Position numbers and translations under genes: made by a program. The notes beneath the pieces are model-generated. The model did no database searches. It worked only from the letters and a program-made list of their open reading frames with translations, and had not been told where the DNA came from. Of a stretch of DNA of 64,000 nucleotides, positions 36,322 to 45,569 are shown one piece after another. Position 1 is the stretch's first letter; each line of letters starts with the position of its first letter. The stretch is from Cellulomonas wangleii (GTDB lineage Bacteria; Actinomycetota; Actinomycetes; Actinomycetales; Cellulomonadaceae): contig NZ_CP074405.1 in NCBI RefSeq assembly GCF_018388445.1, positions 1,426,001 to 1,490,000 of the forward strand. The letters run 5' to 3'.

Positions 36322-37011
36322 TCAGGCGTCGGGCAGCACCCCGCGCTTGACGCTCGTGGCGACGACCTCCGCGGCGATGCGGCGGGCCTGCGCCGAGTCC
36401 GGGCCGGGCGCGGCGGGCAGCAGCGCCGCCCGGTAGTAGCGCAGCTCGTCGATGCTCTCGAGGATGTCGGCCAGCGCCCGGTGCCCGCCCTTCTTCTCCG
36501 GTGCGGCGAAGTAGACGCGGGGGTACCAGCGGCGCGCGAGCTCCTTGATCGAGGACACGTCGACGATCCGGTAGTGCAGGTGCGCGACGAGCTCCGGCAT
36601 GTCGCGGTCGAGGAACGCCTTGTCCGTGCCCACCGAGTTGCCGGCGAGCGGCGCCTTGCCCGGCTCCGGCACCCACGTGCGCACGTACTCGAGCACCTGC
36701 GCCTGGGCGTCCGCCAGGGTCGTGCCGTGCTCGAGCTCGGGGAGCAGCCCGGACGTGGTGTGCATCGTCCGGACGAAGTCACCCATCTGGGCCAGGGCGT
36801 CCGGCGGCGGCGCGACGACGACGTCGACGCCCTCCCCGAGGACGTTGAGCTCGGAGTCCGTGACCACGGCGGCGATCTCGACGAGGGCGTCGTGGGCCAG
36901 GTCGAGCCCGGTCATCTCGCAGTCCACCCACACGATGCGGTCGGTACTGGTGTGGGCGCCCGTCGTGGGGGCGGTGGTCGTGGTCGGTGCGTCGTCGGCG
37001 GTGCTGGTCAC
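36322..37011 (-). CDS. orn: oligoribonuclease
   Basis: The 229-residue DEDDh exonuclease degrades two- to five-base RNA oligonucleotides. Motifs: IVWVDCEMTGLDLAHDALVEIAAVVTD (Exo I), LAGNSVGTDKAFLDRDMPEL (Exo II) and YRIVDVSSIKELARRWYP with KGGHRALADILESIDEL (Exo III). The first 23 residues are Thr/Ala-rich and extend past the usual start of the family, and no better internal start with a ribosome site is evident. The gene converges on tRNA-His, an arrangement common in actinobacteria. Confidence 0.95.
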   Translation of the reverse strand: MTSTADDAPTTTTAPTTGAHTSTDRIVWVDCEMTGLDLAHDALVEIAAVVTDSELNVLGEGVDVVVAPPPDALAQMGDFVRTMHTTSGLLPELEHGTTLADAQAQVLEYVRTWVPEPGKAPLAGNSVGTDKAFLDRDMPELVAHLHYRIVDVSSIKELARRWYPRVYFAAPEKKGGHRALADILESIDELRYYRAALLPAAPGPDSAQARRIAAEVVATSVKRGVLPDA

Positions 37012-37036
37012 GCCGACAGACTAGGACGCCCGTGCG

Positions 37037-37351
37037 TCACCGGTCGCTGCGCGGCGCGTCACGAGGGGGCGAGGGGTCGCCCGGGCGGGTGCGTGACGGC
37101 GGCGCGACGGAGGGGGCGGGACCCGGCAGGGTCGCCGCCAGCGCGGCCGCCACCACGACCAGGACCCCGGCGGCGGCGCCCAGCAGCCGCGCCGACTGCC
37201 AGGACGTGCCCGCCCACAGCGTCGCCCCCAGCACGACCCCGCCGGCCAGGGCACCGAGGGCGAGCCGGCCGAGCCATCGCAGGGCGGTCAGCGCCGCACG
37301 CCGGTACCAGGGCGTGGGGGGTGCCGAGCGTCGGCCGTCGTGCCGCCCCAT
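37037..37351 (-). CDS. small membrane protein with two helices
   Basis: The frame encodes 104 residues with a basic start (MGRHDGRRSAPPTPWYRR) and two hydrophobic segments at about 26-45 and 55-75. A Pro/Arg-rich cytoplasmic-looking tail follows. I recognise no family. The ATG is preceded by a GTG in the same frame, so the exact start is uncertain. It follows the next small gene in the same direction. Confidence 0.5.
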   Translation of the reverse strand: MGRHDGRRSAPPTPWYRRAALTALRWLGRLALGALAGGVVLGATLWAGTSWQSARLLGAAAGVLVVVAAALAATLPGPAPSVAPPSRTRPGDPSPPRDAPRSDR

Positions 37352-37405
37352 CACGCGCGACGCCCGCCGGCGGCGGGGTGGCTGCGGGCGGGCGTGAGCA
37401 CGGGG

Positions 37406-37615
37406 TCATGGTGCCACGTGGGGGGTGCGCCGGGTGTACCGCCGGGCGGGCGCCGGACGGCGTGCCGCAGCGGGGGAGCGTGCCGGGTCCGGTGGGCGTC
37501 CGCGGGCGTCCGACCGAGTGGTCCGCGCCTCGTCGTTCGCGCGCTCCAGCGCCAGGCCGCGCAGCCGCTCGAGGTGCTCCTGGCGGTGGATGTCGTAGGT
37601 GGTGGACGGATGCAT
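37406..37615 (-). CDS. 69-residue basic protein
   Basis: The protein begins MHPSTTYDIHRQEHLERLRGL and continues as a helical, then Arg/Pro-rich sequence with no membrane segment. CAGGAG lies seven bases before the ATG at 37615. The N-terminal pattern (HRQEHLERLR) resembles small actinobacterial proteins of unknown function. The longer frame to 37687 reads through likely non-coding sequence and is not used. Confidence 0.6.
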   Translation of the reverse strand: MHPSTTYDIHRQEHLERLRGLALERANDEARTTRSDARGRPPDPARSPAAARRPAPARRYTRRTPHVAP

Positions 37616-37799
37616 GAGGGCTCCTGAGGGCGTGCGGGGGCGCACCCCCGGCGGGGTGTGCGTCGTGGTGGAACGGGATGCCTCCACTGGACCAGAGCGC
37701 GCCCGCCGGCGTCACGACATTTCCGGCACCGGGGGGCCCGTGGCAGGATCTGCGAGGTCCACCGGCGGGCCGTCGCCGGGGCGGGGAACGGGAGGTGCC

Positions 37800-39419
37800 G
37801 TGTCGTCCCCAGACCCTGCCGCCGTGACCGGCCGTGCCGTCGGGCCGAAGACCGGTCCGGACGACCACGCGCCCGGGGACGGGCAGCGACGCGCCCCGGC
37901 GCCCGTCCTGGCCGCCGACGCCCCGGCAGCCGACGCCCCGGCAGCCGACGTCCCGGCCGCAGGCGACGCGGCCACCGACGTCCCGGCCGCAGACGACCCG
38001 GCCACCCGCGCCCCGGCCTCCGACGTCCCGGCCGCCGACCCCGCCCGCGCGGGAGCCTCATCGACCGCCCGCGGCTGGCTGCTGCCCGCCGGCGTGGGGC
38101 TCGCCGTCGCGCTGGCGTTCACGGCGTACTCCGTCGCGCAGTGGCAGACGTTCGTCGTGCGCTCGTGGGACCTGGGGATCTTCACGCAGCTGGCGGCGCG
38201 GTACGCGGCGCTCGAGTCGCCGGTCGTCCACATCAAGGGCCCGGAGTACAACCTGCTGGGCGACCACTTCCACCCGCTGCTGGTGCTGCTGGGTCCGGTG
38301 TACGCCGCGTTCCCGCACGCGTTCACCCTGCTCGTCGTGCAGAACGTGCTCTTCGGCGTGGCCGCGGCCGTGGTCACGTGGGCGGCCGTGCCGGTCCTGG
38401 GCCGCGTCACCGGTGGCCTCGTCGGTGTGGCCGCGGGCCTGAGCTGGGGCCTGCAGAGCGCGGTGGAGGCGCAGTTCCACGAGATCGCGTTCGCCGTCCC
38501 GCTGCTCGCGGTCTCGCTGGCAGCGGCGATGCGCGAGCGGTGGCGCACGGCGGCCGTGGCCGGGGCCCTGCTCGTGCTGGTCAAGGAGGACCTGGGCCTG
38601 ACGACCGCCGTCCTGGGGGTCGTGCTGGCGTGGCGGGCGCGGCGTCCCGCGCTGCTGCTGCTCACCGCGTGGGGCGTCGGCGGCTTCCTGCTGGCCACGC
38701 GCGTGGTGCTGCCCCTGCTCAACCCCGACGGGGAGTGGGCCTACGGGTCGCGCCTCGACCTGGCCGCCGCGCTCGCGGACCCCCTCGCGCTCTACGACCC
38801 CGCCAAGGGGCACACCCTGTGGCTGCTGGTGGTCGTCACGGGCGGCATCGCGCTGCGCTCGCCGTTCGTGCTCGTCGCCGGTCCCACGCTGGCGTGGCGG
38901 TTCCTGTCGCCGGAGCCGGGGTACTGGGGACCGACGTGGCACTACAGCGCCGTGCTCATGCCGATCGCGTTCATGGCCATGCTCGACGGCGTCGACCGCG
39001 CCCGGCGTGGCCGCGTCCGGTGGCTGCGGCACTACAGCCGGTACGCGCCGGTGGTGGGCCTGACGGCGTGCCTCATGCTGCTGCCCCAGCTGCCGCTGTG
39101 GCAGCTGACGAACCCCGGCCTGCACTTCGGTGCGCCGCGCGCCCAGGCCGCGCGGGACACGCTGGCCACGATCCCGGACGGCGCGGTCGTCGAGACGGAC
39201 GTCGGCCTGATGTCGTACCTCGTCGACCGCACCGACGTGTACTACCTCGGCAACCGCAACCCCGTGCCGGACTACCTGCTGGTCGACCGGCAGTCGGGCG
39301 GCGTCCCCCAGGAGTGGGGGGACGTCCTGCAGGTGGCCGAGATCCTGCACCCGGGCGTCCCGTTCGAGGTCGTCCACGTGCAGGACGGGTACGAGGTGGC
39401 GCGCCCCGTGGCGGACTGA
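37800..39419 (+). CDS. DUF2079 multi-pass membrane protein
   Basis: The 539-residue protein starts with about 85 low-complexity Ala/Pro/Asp residues. About ten hydrophobic helices follow, with the DUF2079 hallmarks RSWDLGIFTQLAARYA, GDHFHPLLVLLGPVYA, VEAQFHEIAFAVPLLA, VKEDLGLTTAVLG and PEPGYWGPTWHYSAVLMPIAF. The fold is related to GT-C glycosyltransferases and mannosyltransferases, but the activity is undefined. GTG 37800 is chosen for GGGAGG five bases upstream. tRNA-Arg follows on the other strand. Confidence 0.88.
   Translation: MSSPDPAAVTGRAVGPKTGPDDHAPGDGQRRAPAPVLAADAPAADAPAADVPAAGDAATDVPAADDPATRAPASDVPAADPARAGASSTARGWLLPAGVGLAVALAFTAYSVAQWQTFVVRSWDLGIFTQLAARYAALESPVVHIKGPEYNLLGDHFHPLLVLLGPVYAAFPHAFTLLVVQNVLFGVAAAVVTWAAVPVLGRVTGGLVGVAAGLSWGLQSAVEAQFHEIAFAVPLLAVSLAAAMRERWRTAAVAGALLVLVKEDLGLTTAVLGVVLAWRARRPALLLLTAWGVGGFLLATRVVLPLLNPDGEWAYGSRLDLAAALADPLALYDPAKGHTLWLLVVVTGGIALRSPFVLVAGPTLAWRFLSPEPGYWGPTWHYSAVLMPIAFMAMLDGVDRARRGRVRWLRHYSRYAPVVGLTACLMLLPQLPLWQLTNPGLHFGAPRAQAARDTLATIPDGAVVETDVGLMSYLVDRTDVYYLGNRNPVPDYLLVDRQSGGVPQEWGDVLQVAEILHPGVPFEVVHVQDGYEVARPVAD
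37914..38048. repeat. 15-bp tandem repeats in the DUF2079 N-terminus
   Basis: About nine units, led by two exact copies of GCCGACGCCCCGGCA and then drifting, encode the pentapeptide ADAPA/ADVPA. They form a flexible cytoplasmic tail. Confidence 0.8.
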
Positions 39420-39428
39420 GGCGTCCGG

Positions 39429-39501
39429 CGCCCCCGGCAGGACTCGAACCTGCAACCGACGGATTAGAAGGCCGTTGCTCTATCCATTGAGCTACGGGGG
39501 C
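39429..39501 (-). tRNA. tRNA-Arg (anticodon UCU), CCA not encoded
   Basis: Acceptor GCCCCCG/CGGGGGC, D arm GCTCAATGGATAGAGC, anticodon loop CTTCTAA with TCT and T loop TTCGAGT. The innermost anticodon-stem pair is a C-U mismatch (31:39). G73 is followed by CCG, so CCA must be added by the tRNA nucleotidyltransferase. Confidence 0.93.
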
Positions 39502-39601
39502 CAGTGCCGACCAGCGTAGTGGCGTGGGCGCGACGGCCCTGCGTGGACGTGCGACGTGACCCCGGCGCGCAGACCTGTGACCTGTCACCCGCGCGCCGCG
39601 T

Positions 39602-39630
39602 TTGGCCTGGTCAGGTGTGGCACCGACAAT
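39602..39630 (+). promoter_or_regulatory. promoter of the first GTPase pair
   Basis: TTGGCC (39602-39607) and GACAAT (39625-39630) are 17 bases apart. The GTG start follows GACAAT by six bases, so the transcript may be leaderless. Confidence 0.45.
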
Positions 39631-39636
39631 GGTCCT

Positions 39637-41334
39637 GTGAGCGCGCAGCCTGGAACCGTGCCTGCGCAGCCGTCCACGTCTGCGCCGGGTCGCTCCGACG
39701 TGCCCGCGGACGCGCCGATGCTGGCCCGCCCGCTGGCCCAGACGTCCCTGCTGGACGCCGTGCGCGACCTGCGCCGCGACGTCGAGGCGACCTCCTTCCC
39801 GCTGGAGATCCCCGGTGTCGGTGCCGCACGGGCGTCGCGGGCGCGGCTGGTGGACCAGCTCGACGAGCACCTGGTGCCGCGCCTGACCGAGCTGTCGGCG
39901 CCGGCCGTCGTGGTCGTCGCCGGCTCGACGGGCGCGGGGAAGTCCACGCTCGTGAACTCGCTGGTGGGGCGGGAGGTCACCGCCGCCGGTGTGCTGCGCC
40001 CGACCACGCGCGAGCCCGTGCTGGTGCACCACCCGCTCGACACCGACCTGCTGTCCCACCACCCGGTGCTCGACGAGGTGCGGGCCGTCGCGGCGGACAC
40101 GGTGCCCCGCGGCATCGCGATCCTCGACGCCCCCGACCTCGACTCGGTCCTCGACTCCAACCGTGACACCGCGCACCGGCTCCTCGAGGCCGCGGACCTG
40201 TGGCTCTTCGTCACCACGGCCGCCCGGTACGGCGACGCGCTGCCGTGGCGCGTGCTGGAGGCCGCCGTGGAGCGCAGCACGTCCGTGGCGATGGTCCTCA
40301 ACCGGGTGCCGCCGGCGTCGCTCCCGACGATCCGCGGCGACCTGCTCGACCGGCTGCGCACCCACGGGCTGGCGGGCTCCCCGCTGTTCGTGATCCCCGA
40401 CGTCGGGCCGCACTCCGGTCCGCTGTCGGGTGCGGTGGTCGCACCCGTCCTGCGGTGGCTGACGATGCTCGCCGGCCCCGACCGGGCGCGCACCGTCGTC
40501 GCGCGGACGCTGCGGGGTGCGCTCGGCGCCCTGCGGCCCTGGGTCGACGAGCTGGCCGAGGCCGTGCAGGAGCAGGCCGACGCCGCGCAGCACGTGGCGC
40601 AGGTGCTCGACGCGGCCACCGCGGCGCCCCGTGACGCGGCGGTGGAGACGATCCGCGCCGGGGCCGTCGCGGACGGCGCGGTGCGGGCCCGCTGGGCCGA
40701 GCTCGCCGCGCAGCGTGCGCCCTTCGCCCGGCTCGTCGGCCGATCCGGCCGCGTGCGCGGCACCGCCCGCACCGGCCGTGGCCGCGGGACGGCCGTCGCC
40801 CCGCTGCTCACCGACCTCACGACGTCCACGACGGCGGTGCTCACGGCCGTCGGGCAGCGTGGCGACGAGGCCCTGCGGGCCGCGCTGACCGGTCCGGGCG
40901 CACCCGCCGGTGCGTCGTCGGTCCTCGAGCGCTGGCCGGACGGCGACGCCTCGCGCGTGTCCGCGGCCGAGCGGGCCGCGCGTGCCTGGGTCGGTGAGGG
41001 TTCCCGCGCCGCACGCGCGACCCTGGCGGGCGGCGGCGCGGACGCCCGTCGTCGCGCGCAGGTCGCCAAGGCCGTCGGTGAGGACGCGCTGGCAGCCCTC
41101 GCGCTGGCCGCCGCGAGCGGTGTCGACGAGGCTGCCGAGGCTGCCCGCACACTGCTCGGTGGCGCGGGGGACGACCTCGTCGCGACGCTGCGCGACGACC
41201 TCGAGCGGCGCGCCCGTGCCCAGGTCGACCTCGAGCGCACCATCGCCGGCCGGGCGCTCGACGACCCCGACCTCGCGGCCGACGCGTCGTCGCGGCTGCG
41301 GCTGCGCCTCGCCGTCCTGAAGGGCCTGACGTGA
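39637..41334 (+). CDS. dynamin-like large GTPase, pair 1 partner A
   Basis: The 565-residue protein has G1 AGSTGAGKSTLVNSLVG (about 95-111), a switch I region with RPTTREPVLVHHP, G3 ILDAPDLDSV (about 162-171) and, where NKxD is expected, the degenerate LNRVPP (about 221-226). Its C-terminal half is helical, Ala/Arg-rich and without clear membrane segments. It resembles the soluble partner of actinobacterial dynamin-like pairs, which remodel membranes or divide cells in the known cases. GTG 39637 follows a promoter-like box. It overlaps partner B by four bases (GTGA). A full-length paralogue lies at 45570. Confidence 0.85.
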   Translation: MSAQPGTVPAQPSTSAPGRSDVPADAPMLARPLAQTSLLDAVRDLRRDVEATSFPLEIPGVGAARASRARLVDQLDEHLVPRLTELSAPAVVVVAGSTGAGKSTLVNSLVGREVTAAGVLRPTTREPVLVHHPLDTDLLSHHPVLDEVRAVAADTVPRGIAILDAPDLDSVLDSNRDTAHRLLEAADLWLFVTTAARYGDALPWRVLEAAVERSTSVAMVLNRVPPASLPTIRGDLLDRLRTHGLAGSPLFVIPDVGPHSGPLSGAVVAPVLRWLTMLAGPDRARTVVARTLRGALGALRPWVDELAEAVQEQADAAQHVAQVLDAATAAPRDAAVETIRAGAVADGAVRARWAELAAQRAPFARLVGRSGRVRGTARTGRGRGTAVAPLLTDLTTSTTAVLTAVGQRGDEALRAALTGPGAPAGASSVLERWPDGDASRVSAAERAARAWVGEGSRAARATLAGGGADARRRAQVAKAVGEDALAALALAAASGVDEAAEAARTLLGGAGDDLVATLRDDLERRARAQVDLERTIAGRALDDPDLAADASSRLRLRLAVLKGLT

Positions 41335-42893
41335 GCGACGACCCGACCAGCACGCCGGCGGCACCGCCCGTCCCGGACGGTGACGAGCCCCCGCCGGTGG
41401 TGCCGGCCGCACCGGACGGCGCCGTCCGCGGCGCGACGACCGCCGCGCTCGAGGGGCGCGTCGACGCGCTCGACGGTGCGCTGGCGGTCGGCGGTGCACG
41501 CTTCGACCCCGCGGTCGTGGCGGAGGTCGGCGCCACCATCGACCGGGTGCGCGAGCGGTTGGCCCTCGGGGTCGACCACACCGTCGTCGCCCTGGCGGGG
41601 GGCACCGGCTCCGGCAAGTCCAGCCTGTTCAACGCCGTCAGCGGGTTGCAGTTCGCCGACGTCGGAGTGCGGCGGCCCACGACCTCGCGCGTCACGGCGT
41701 GCGTCTGGGGTGGGGACGGCGACGCGCTGCTCGACTGGATCGGCGTGGAGCCGGAGCACCGCATCGAGCGCGAGAGCCTGCTGGACGGGGACCGGGAGGC
41801 GTCGCTGCGCGGGCTGGTCCTGCTCGACCTGCCCGACCACGACTCCATCGCGCCGGAGCACCGCGACGTCGTCGACCGCGTGCTGCCCCAGGTCGACCTG
41901 CTCGTGTGGGTCGTCGACCCCCAGAAGTACGCCGACGACGCGCTGCACTCCGGCTACCTGCAGCGCATGACGGGGCGCGACTCCTCGATGCTCGTGGTGC
42001 TGAACCAGGTGGACACGGTGCCCGCCGAGGTGCGTGCCGACCTCGCGGCGGACGTGCGGCGGCTGCTCGTCGAGGACGGGCTGCCCGACGTCGCCGTGCA
42101 CCCCGTGTCGGCCGTCACCGGTGACGGGGTCCGCGAGCTGCGCGACGTGCTCGCCCAGGCCGTGGCGCGCCGGTCCGTGGCGGCCGCGCACGCCGACGCC
42201 GAGCTCGCCGACGCCGCCCGTGCGGTGCTCACGCAGGTCGCACCGCGTGAGCCCGCGCCGAACGCGCTGGCGCTCGGGGTCGTCGTCGACCGGCTGGCCG
42301 CGGCGGCCGGGCTGACGGCCGTCGGGGCGGCCGTCGCGGCGGCCGTGCGCGGCGGGTCCGGCCGGGCGCCCCGGCTGGGCGACGTGCACGCCGACGGCGT
42401 GGGGCTGGCCCGCGCGTCCTGGCTCTCCGGGGCGACGCAGGGGCTGCCGCAGCGGTGGGCGGCCGACCTGCGCGACCGTGTCGCGACCACCGTCGAGCTG
42501 CGGCTGGCGGTGACGGACGCGCTCGCGCACGTGCCGGTGGCAGCCCGCCGGTCCCGGGCTGCGGTGGTGCTGCTGGTGCTCGCCGCGCTGGCGGGGGTGG
42601 CCGGCCTCGTCGGCGCCGGGCTGCTCGTCGCCGACGCGCAGGGCGCGTCGTTGCCCTGGGTGCCGCCGGGCGCGGTGGTGGCCGGCGTGCTCGCGCTGGC
42701 GCTCGTGCTCCTGGTGGCGTCGCTGCTGGTGCGGGGGCGGGCCGCCCGGACGCGGGGGGAACGTGTCGTGACGGACGGCCGTGCCGCGATCGAGGCTGCT
42801 GCCCGAGGGCGGCTGCTGACCCCCACGCAGGACGTGCTCGCGGAGCACCGGCACGCGCGGGAGCTGGCGGCGCGGGCCCTCGCAGCGGACTGA
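41331..42893 (+). CDS. membrane-anchored GTPase (YfjP-like), pair 1 partner B
   Basis: The 520-residue protein has G1 AGGTGSGKSSLFNAVSG (about 89-105), switch I RPTTSRVTACVWG, G3 LLDLPDHDSIAPEH (about 164-177), VWVVDPQKYADDALH and a near-standard G4, VLNQVDTV (about 223-230). Two hydrophobic helices near 410-437 and 446-468 should anchor it in the membrane with the GTPase in the cytoplasm. It resembles the YfjP/HSR1-type GTPases. It is translationally coupled to the dynamin-like partner, as expected for subunits of one complex. Confidence 0.88.
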   Translation: MSDDPTSTPAAPPVPDGDEPPPVVPAAPDGAVRGATTAALEGRVDALDGALAVGGARFDPAVVAEVGATIDRVRERLALGVDHTVVALAGGTGSGKSSLFNAVSGLQFADVGVRRPTTSRVTACVWGGDGDALLDWIGVEPEHRIERESLLDGDREASLRGLVLLDLPDHDSIAPEHRDVVDRVLPQVDLLVWVVDPQKYADDALHSGYLQRMTGRDSSMLVVLNQVDTVPAEVRADLAADVRRLLVEDGLPDVAVHPVSAVTGDGVRELRDVLAQAVARRSVAAAHADAELADAARAVLTQVAPREPAPNALALGVVVDRLAAAAGLTAVGAAVAAAVRGGSGRAPRLGDVHADGVGLARASWLSGATQGLPQRWAADLRDRVATTVELRLAVTDALAHVPVAARRSRAAVVLLVLAALAGVAGLVGAGLLVADAQGASLPWVPPGAVVAGVLALALVLLVASLLVRGRAARTRGERVVTDGRAAIEAAARGRLLTPTQDVLAEHRHARELAARALAAD

Positions 42894-43020
42894 CGCCACG
42901 TCCGACGGGGTCCTCGGGGCTCTCGAGCCGCCCACAGCCCTCGCCCGTGCCGCCCGGCTCCACCGGTGGGCACCGCCCTGCCCGGTGCCGCCCGCTCGCG
43001 TCCCACGATGGCTGCTCGAC

Positions 43021-43038
43021 GCCCCGCGCTCGCGGGGC
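43021..43038. terminator. GC hairpin between GTPase pair 1 and the ssb gene
   Basis: GCCCCGCG and CGCGGGGC pair with a two-base spacer, or six bases if the inner pairs open. It ends 21 bases before the ssb start and may end the GTPase transcript. Confidence 0.35.
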
Positions 43039-43059
43039 CAGGGCAGACAGGGGACCTCG

Positions 43060-43611
43060 ATGGGAACGCACACGCAGGACGTGACGGTCGTCGGGTGGGT
43101 CGGATCCGACGTGCGCAGCTACCACCTCGACGGGGTCGGCGGCGTGCCGTACGCGCAGTTCCGGCTGGCCTCCACCCGGCGCGTGCTCGACCGGCAGACC
43201 GGCGCCTTCCGCGACGGCCCGACGCTGTGGTTCACGGTGAAGGCCTGGCGCACGGTCGCGGTCAACCTCGCGGCGTCGCTGCGCAAGAGCGACCCGGTCG
43301 TGGTGGTGGGGCGGCTCGGGCAGTCGGAGTGGGTCGCGCAGGACGGTACGGCGCGCACCGAGCTGGTGCTGGAGGCGCTGGCGGTCGGCCACGACCTGGC
43401 GTATGGCACGGCGCAGTTCCGCCGCACCATGGCGGGCGCGCGCCGCCGGGACGACCTGCCGGGCGACGGCTCCGAGTCGGACCTGACCGTCCTGCCCGAG
43501 GTCACGGGGCCGGACGGCGGCGTGTTCCCGGACGACCCGTGGGCGTCCGCCGCCGACGAGGCGCCGCCGGCGGACGAGCCGGAGGGTCTGGCGCTCGCCG
43601 CACGCGGGTGA
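43060..43611 (+). CDS. ssb: single-strand DNA-binding protein paralogue
   Basis: The 183-residue protein has an SSB-type OB fold in its first 110 residues: QDVTVVGWVGSDVRSY, YAQFRLASTRRVLDRQTGAFRDG, TLWFTVKAWRTVAVNLAASLRKSDPVVVVGRL. The tail is acidic but ends EGLALAARG, without the DDDIPF-like tip through which canonical SSBs recruit replication and repair proteins. It is therefore likely a second, specialised SSB. ATG 43060 (MGTHTQDVTV) matches the usual SSB start. It lies between the two GTPase pairs and upstream of ettA. Confidence 0.88.
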   Translation: MGTHTQDVTVVGWVGSDVRSYHLDGVGGVPYAQFRLASTRRVLDRQTGAFRDGPTLWFTVKAWRTVAVNLAASLRKSDPVVVVGRLGQSEWVAQDGTARTELVLEALAVGHDLAYGTAQFRRTMAGARRRDDLPGDGSESDLTVLPEVTGPDGGVFPDDPWASAADEAPPADEPEGLALAARG

Positions 43612-43753
43612 TCGCCTAGGCTGGTGGATCGGCATCCGGCGCCGGCGGCCGGGCGGTGACAGCGCGACCCCTTGCCCGCACCTCGGTGCGGCGGGGGAGC
43701 GCGCGCCCCGGCCCGCGGCACCACCAGACCTACGAGGAGCGGACGAGCACTCA

Positions 43754-45436
<1,683 letters not shown>

Positions 45437-45455
45437 CGCAGCAGCCCGCACCACC

Positions 45456-45491
45456 CGACGGCCCGGACGAGCACGCGCGTCCGGGCCGTCG
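45456..45491. terminator. ettA terminator hairpin
   Basis: A perfect 14-bp stem (CGACGGCCCGGACG and its complement) with an eight-base loop lies 20 bases after the ettA stop. Confidence 0.8.
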
Positions 45492-45569
45492 CGGGTCCGG
45501 CGTCCGCTCTCAGCGGCACCGGCCTCCGTCGACGGGCTGCCTCGGGGACGGTCGGGCAGACTGTCCGGC

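Noticed and set aside
39585-43073. A 1162-codon minus-strand frame opposite GTPase pair 1
   Set aside because: It is Ser/Arg/Ala-rich without domains, and it crosses two coupled genes with intact GTPase motifs.
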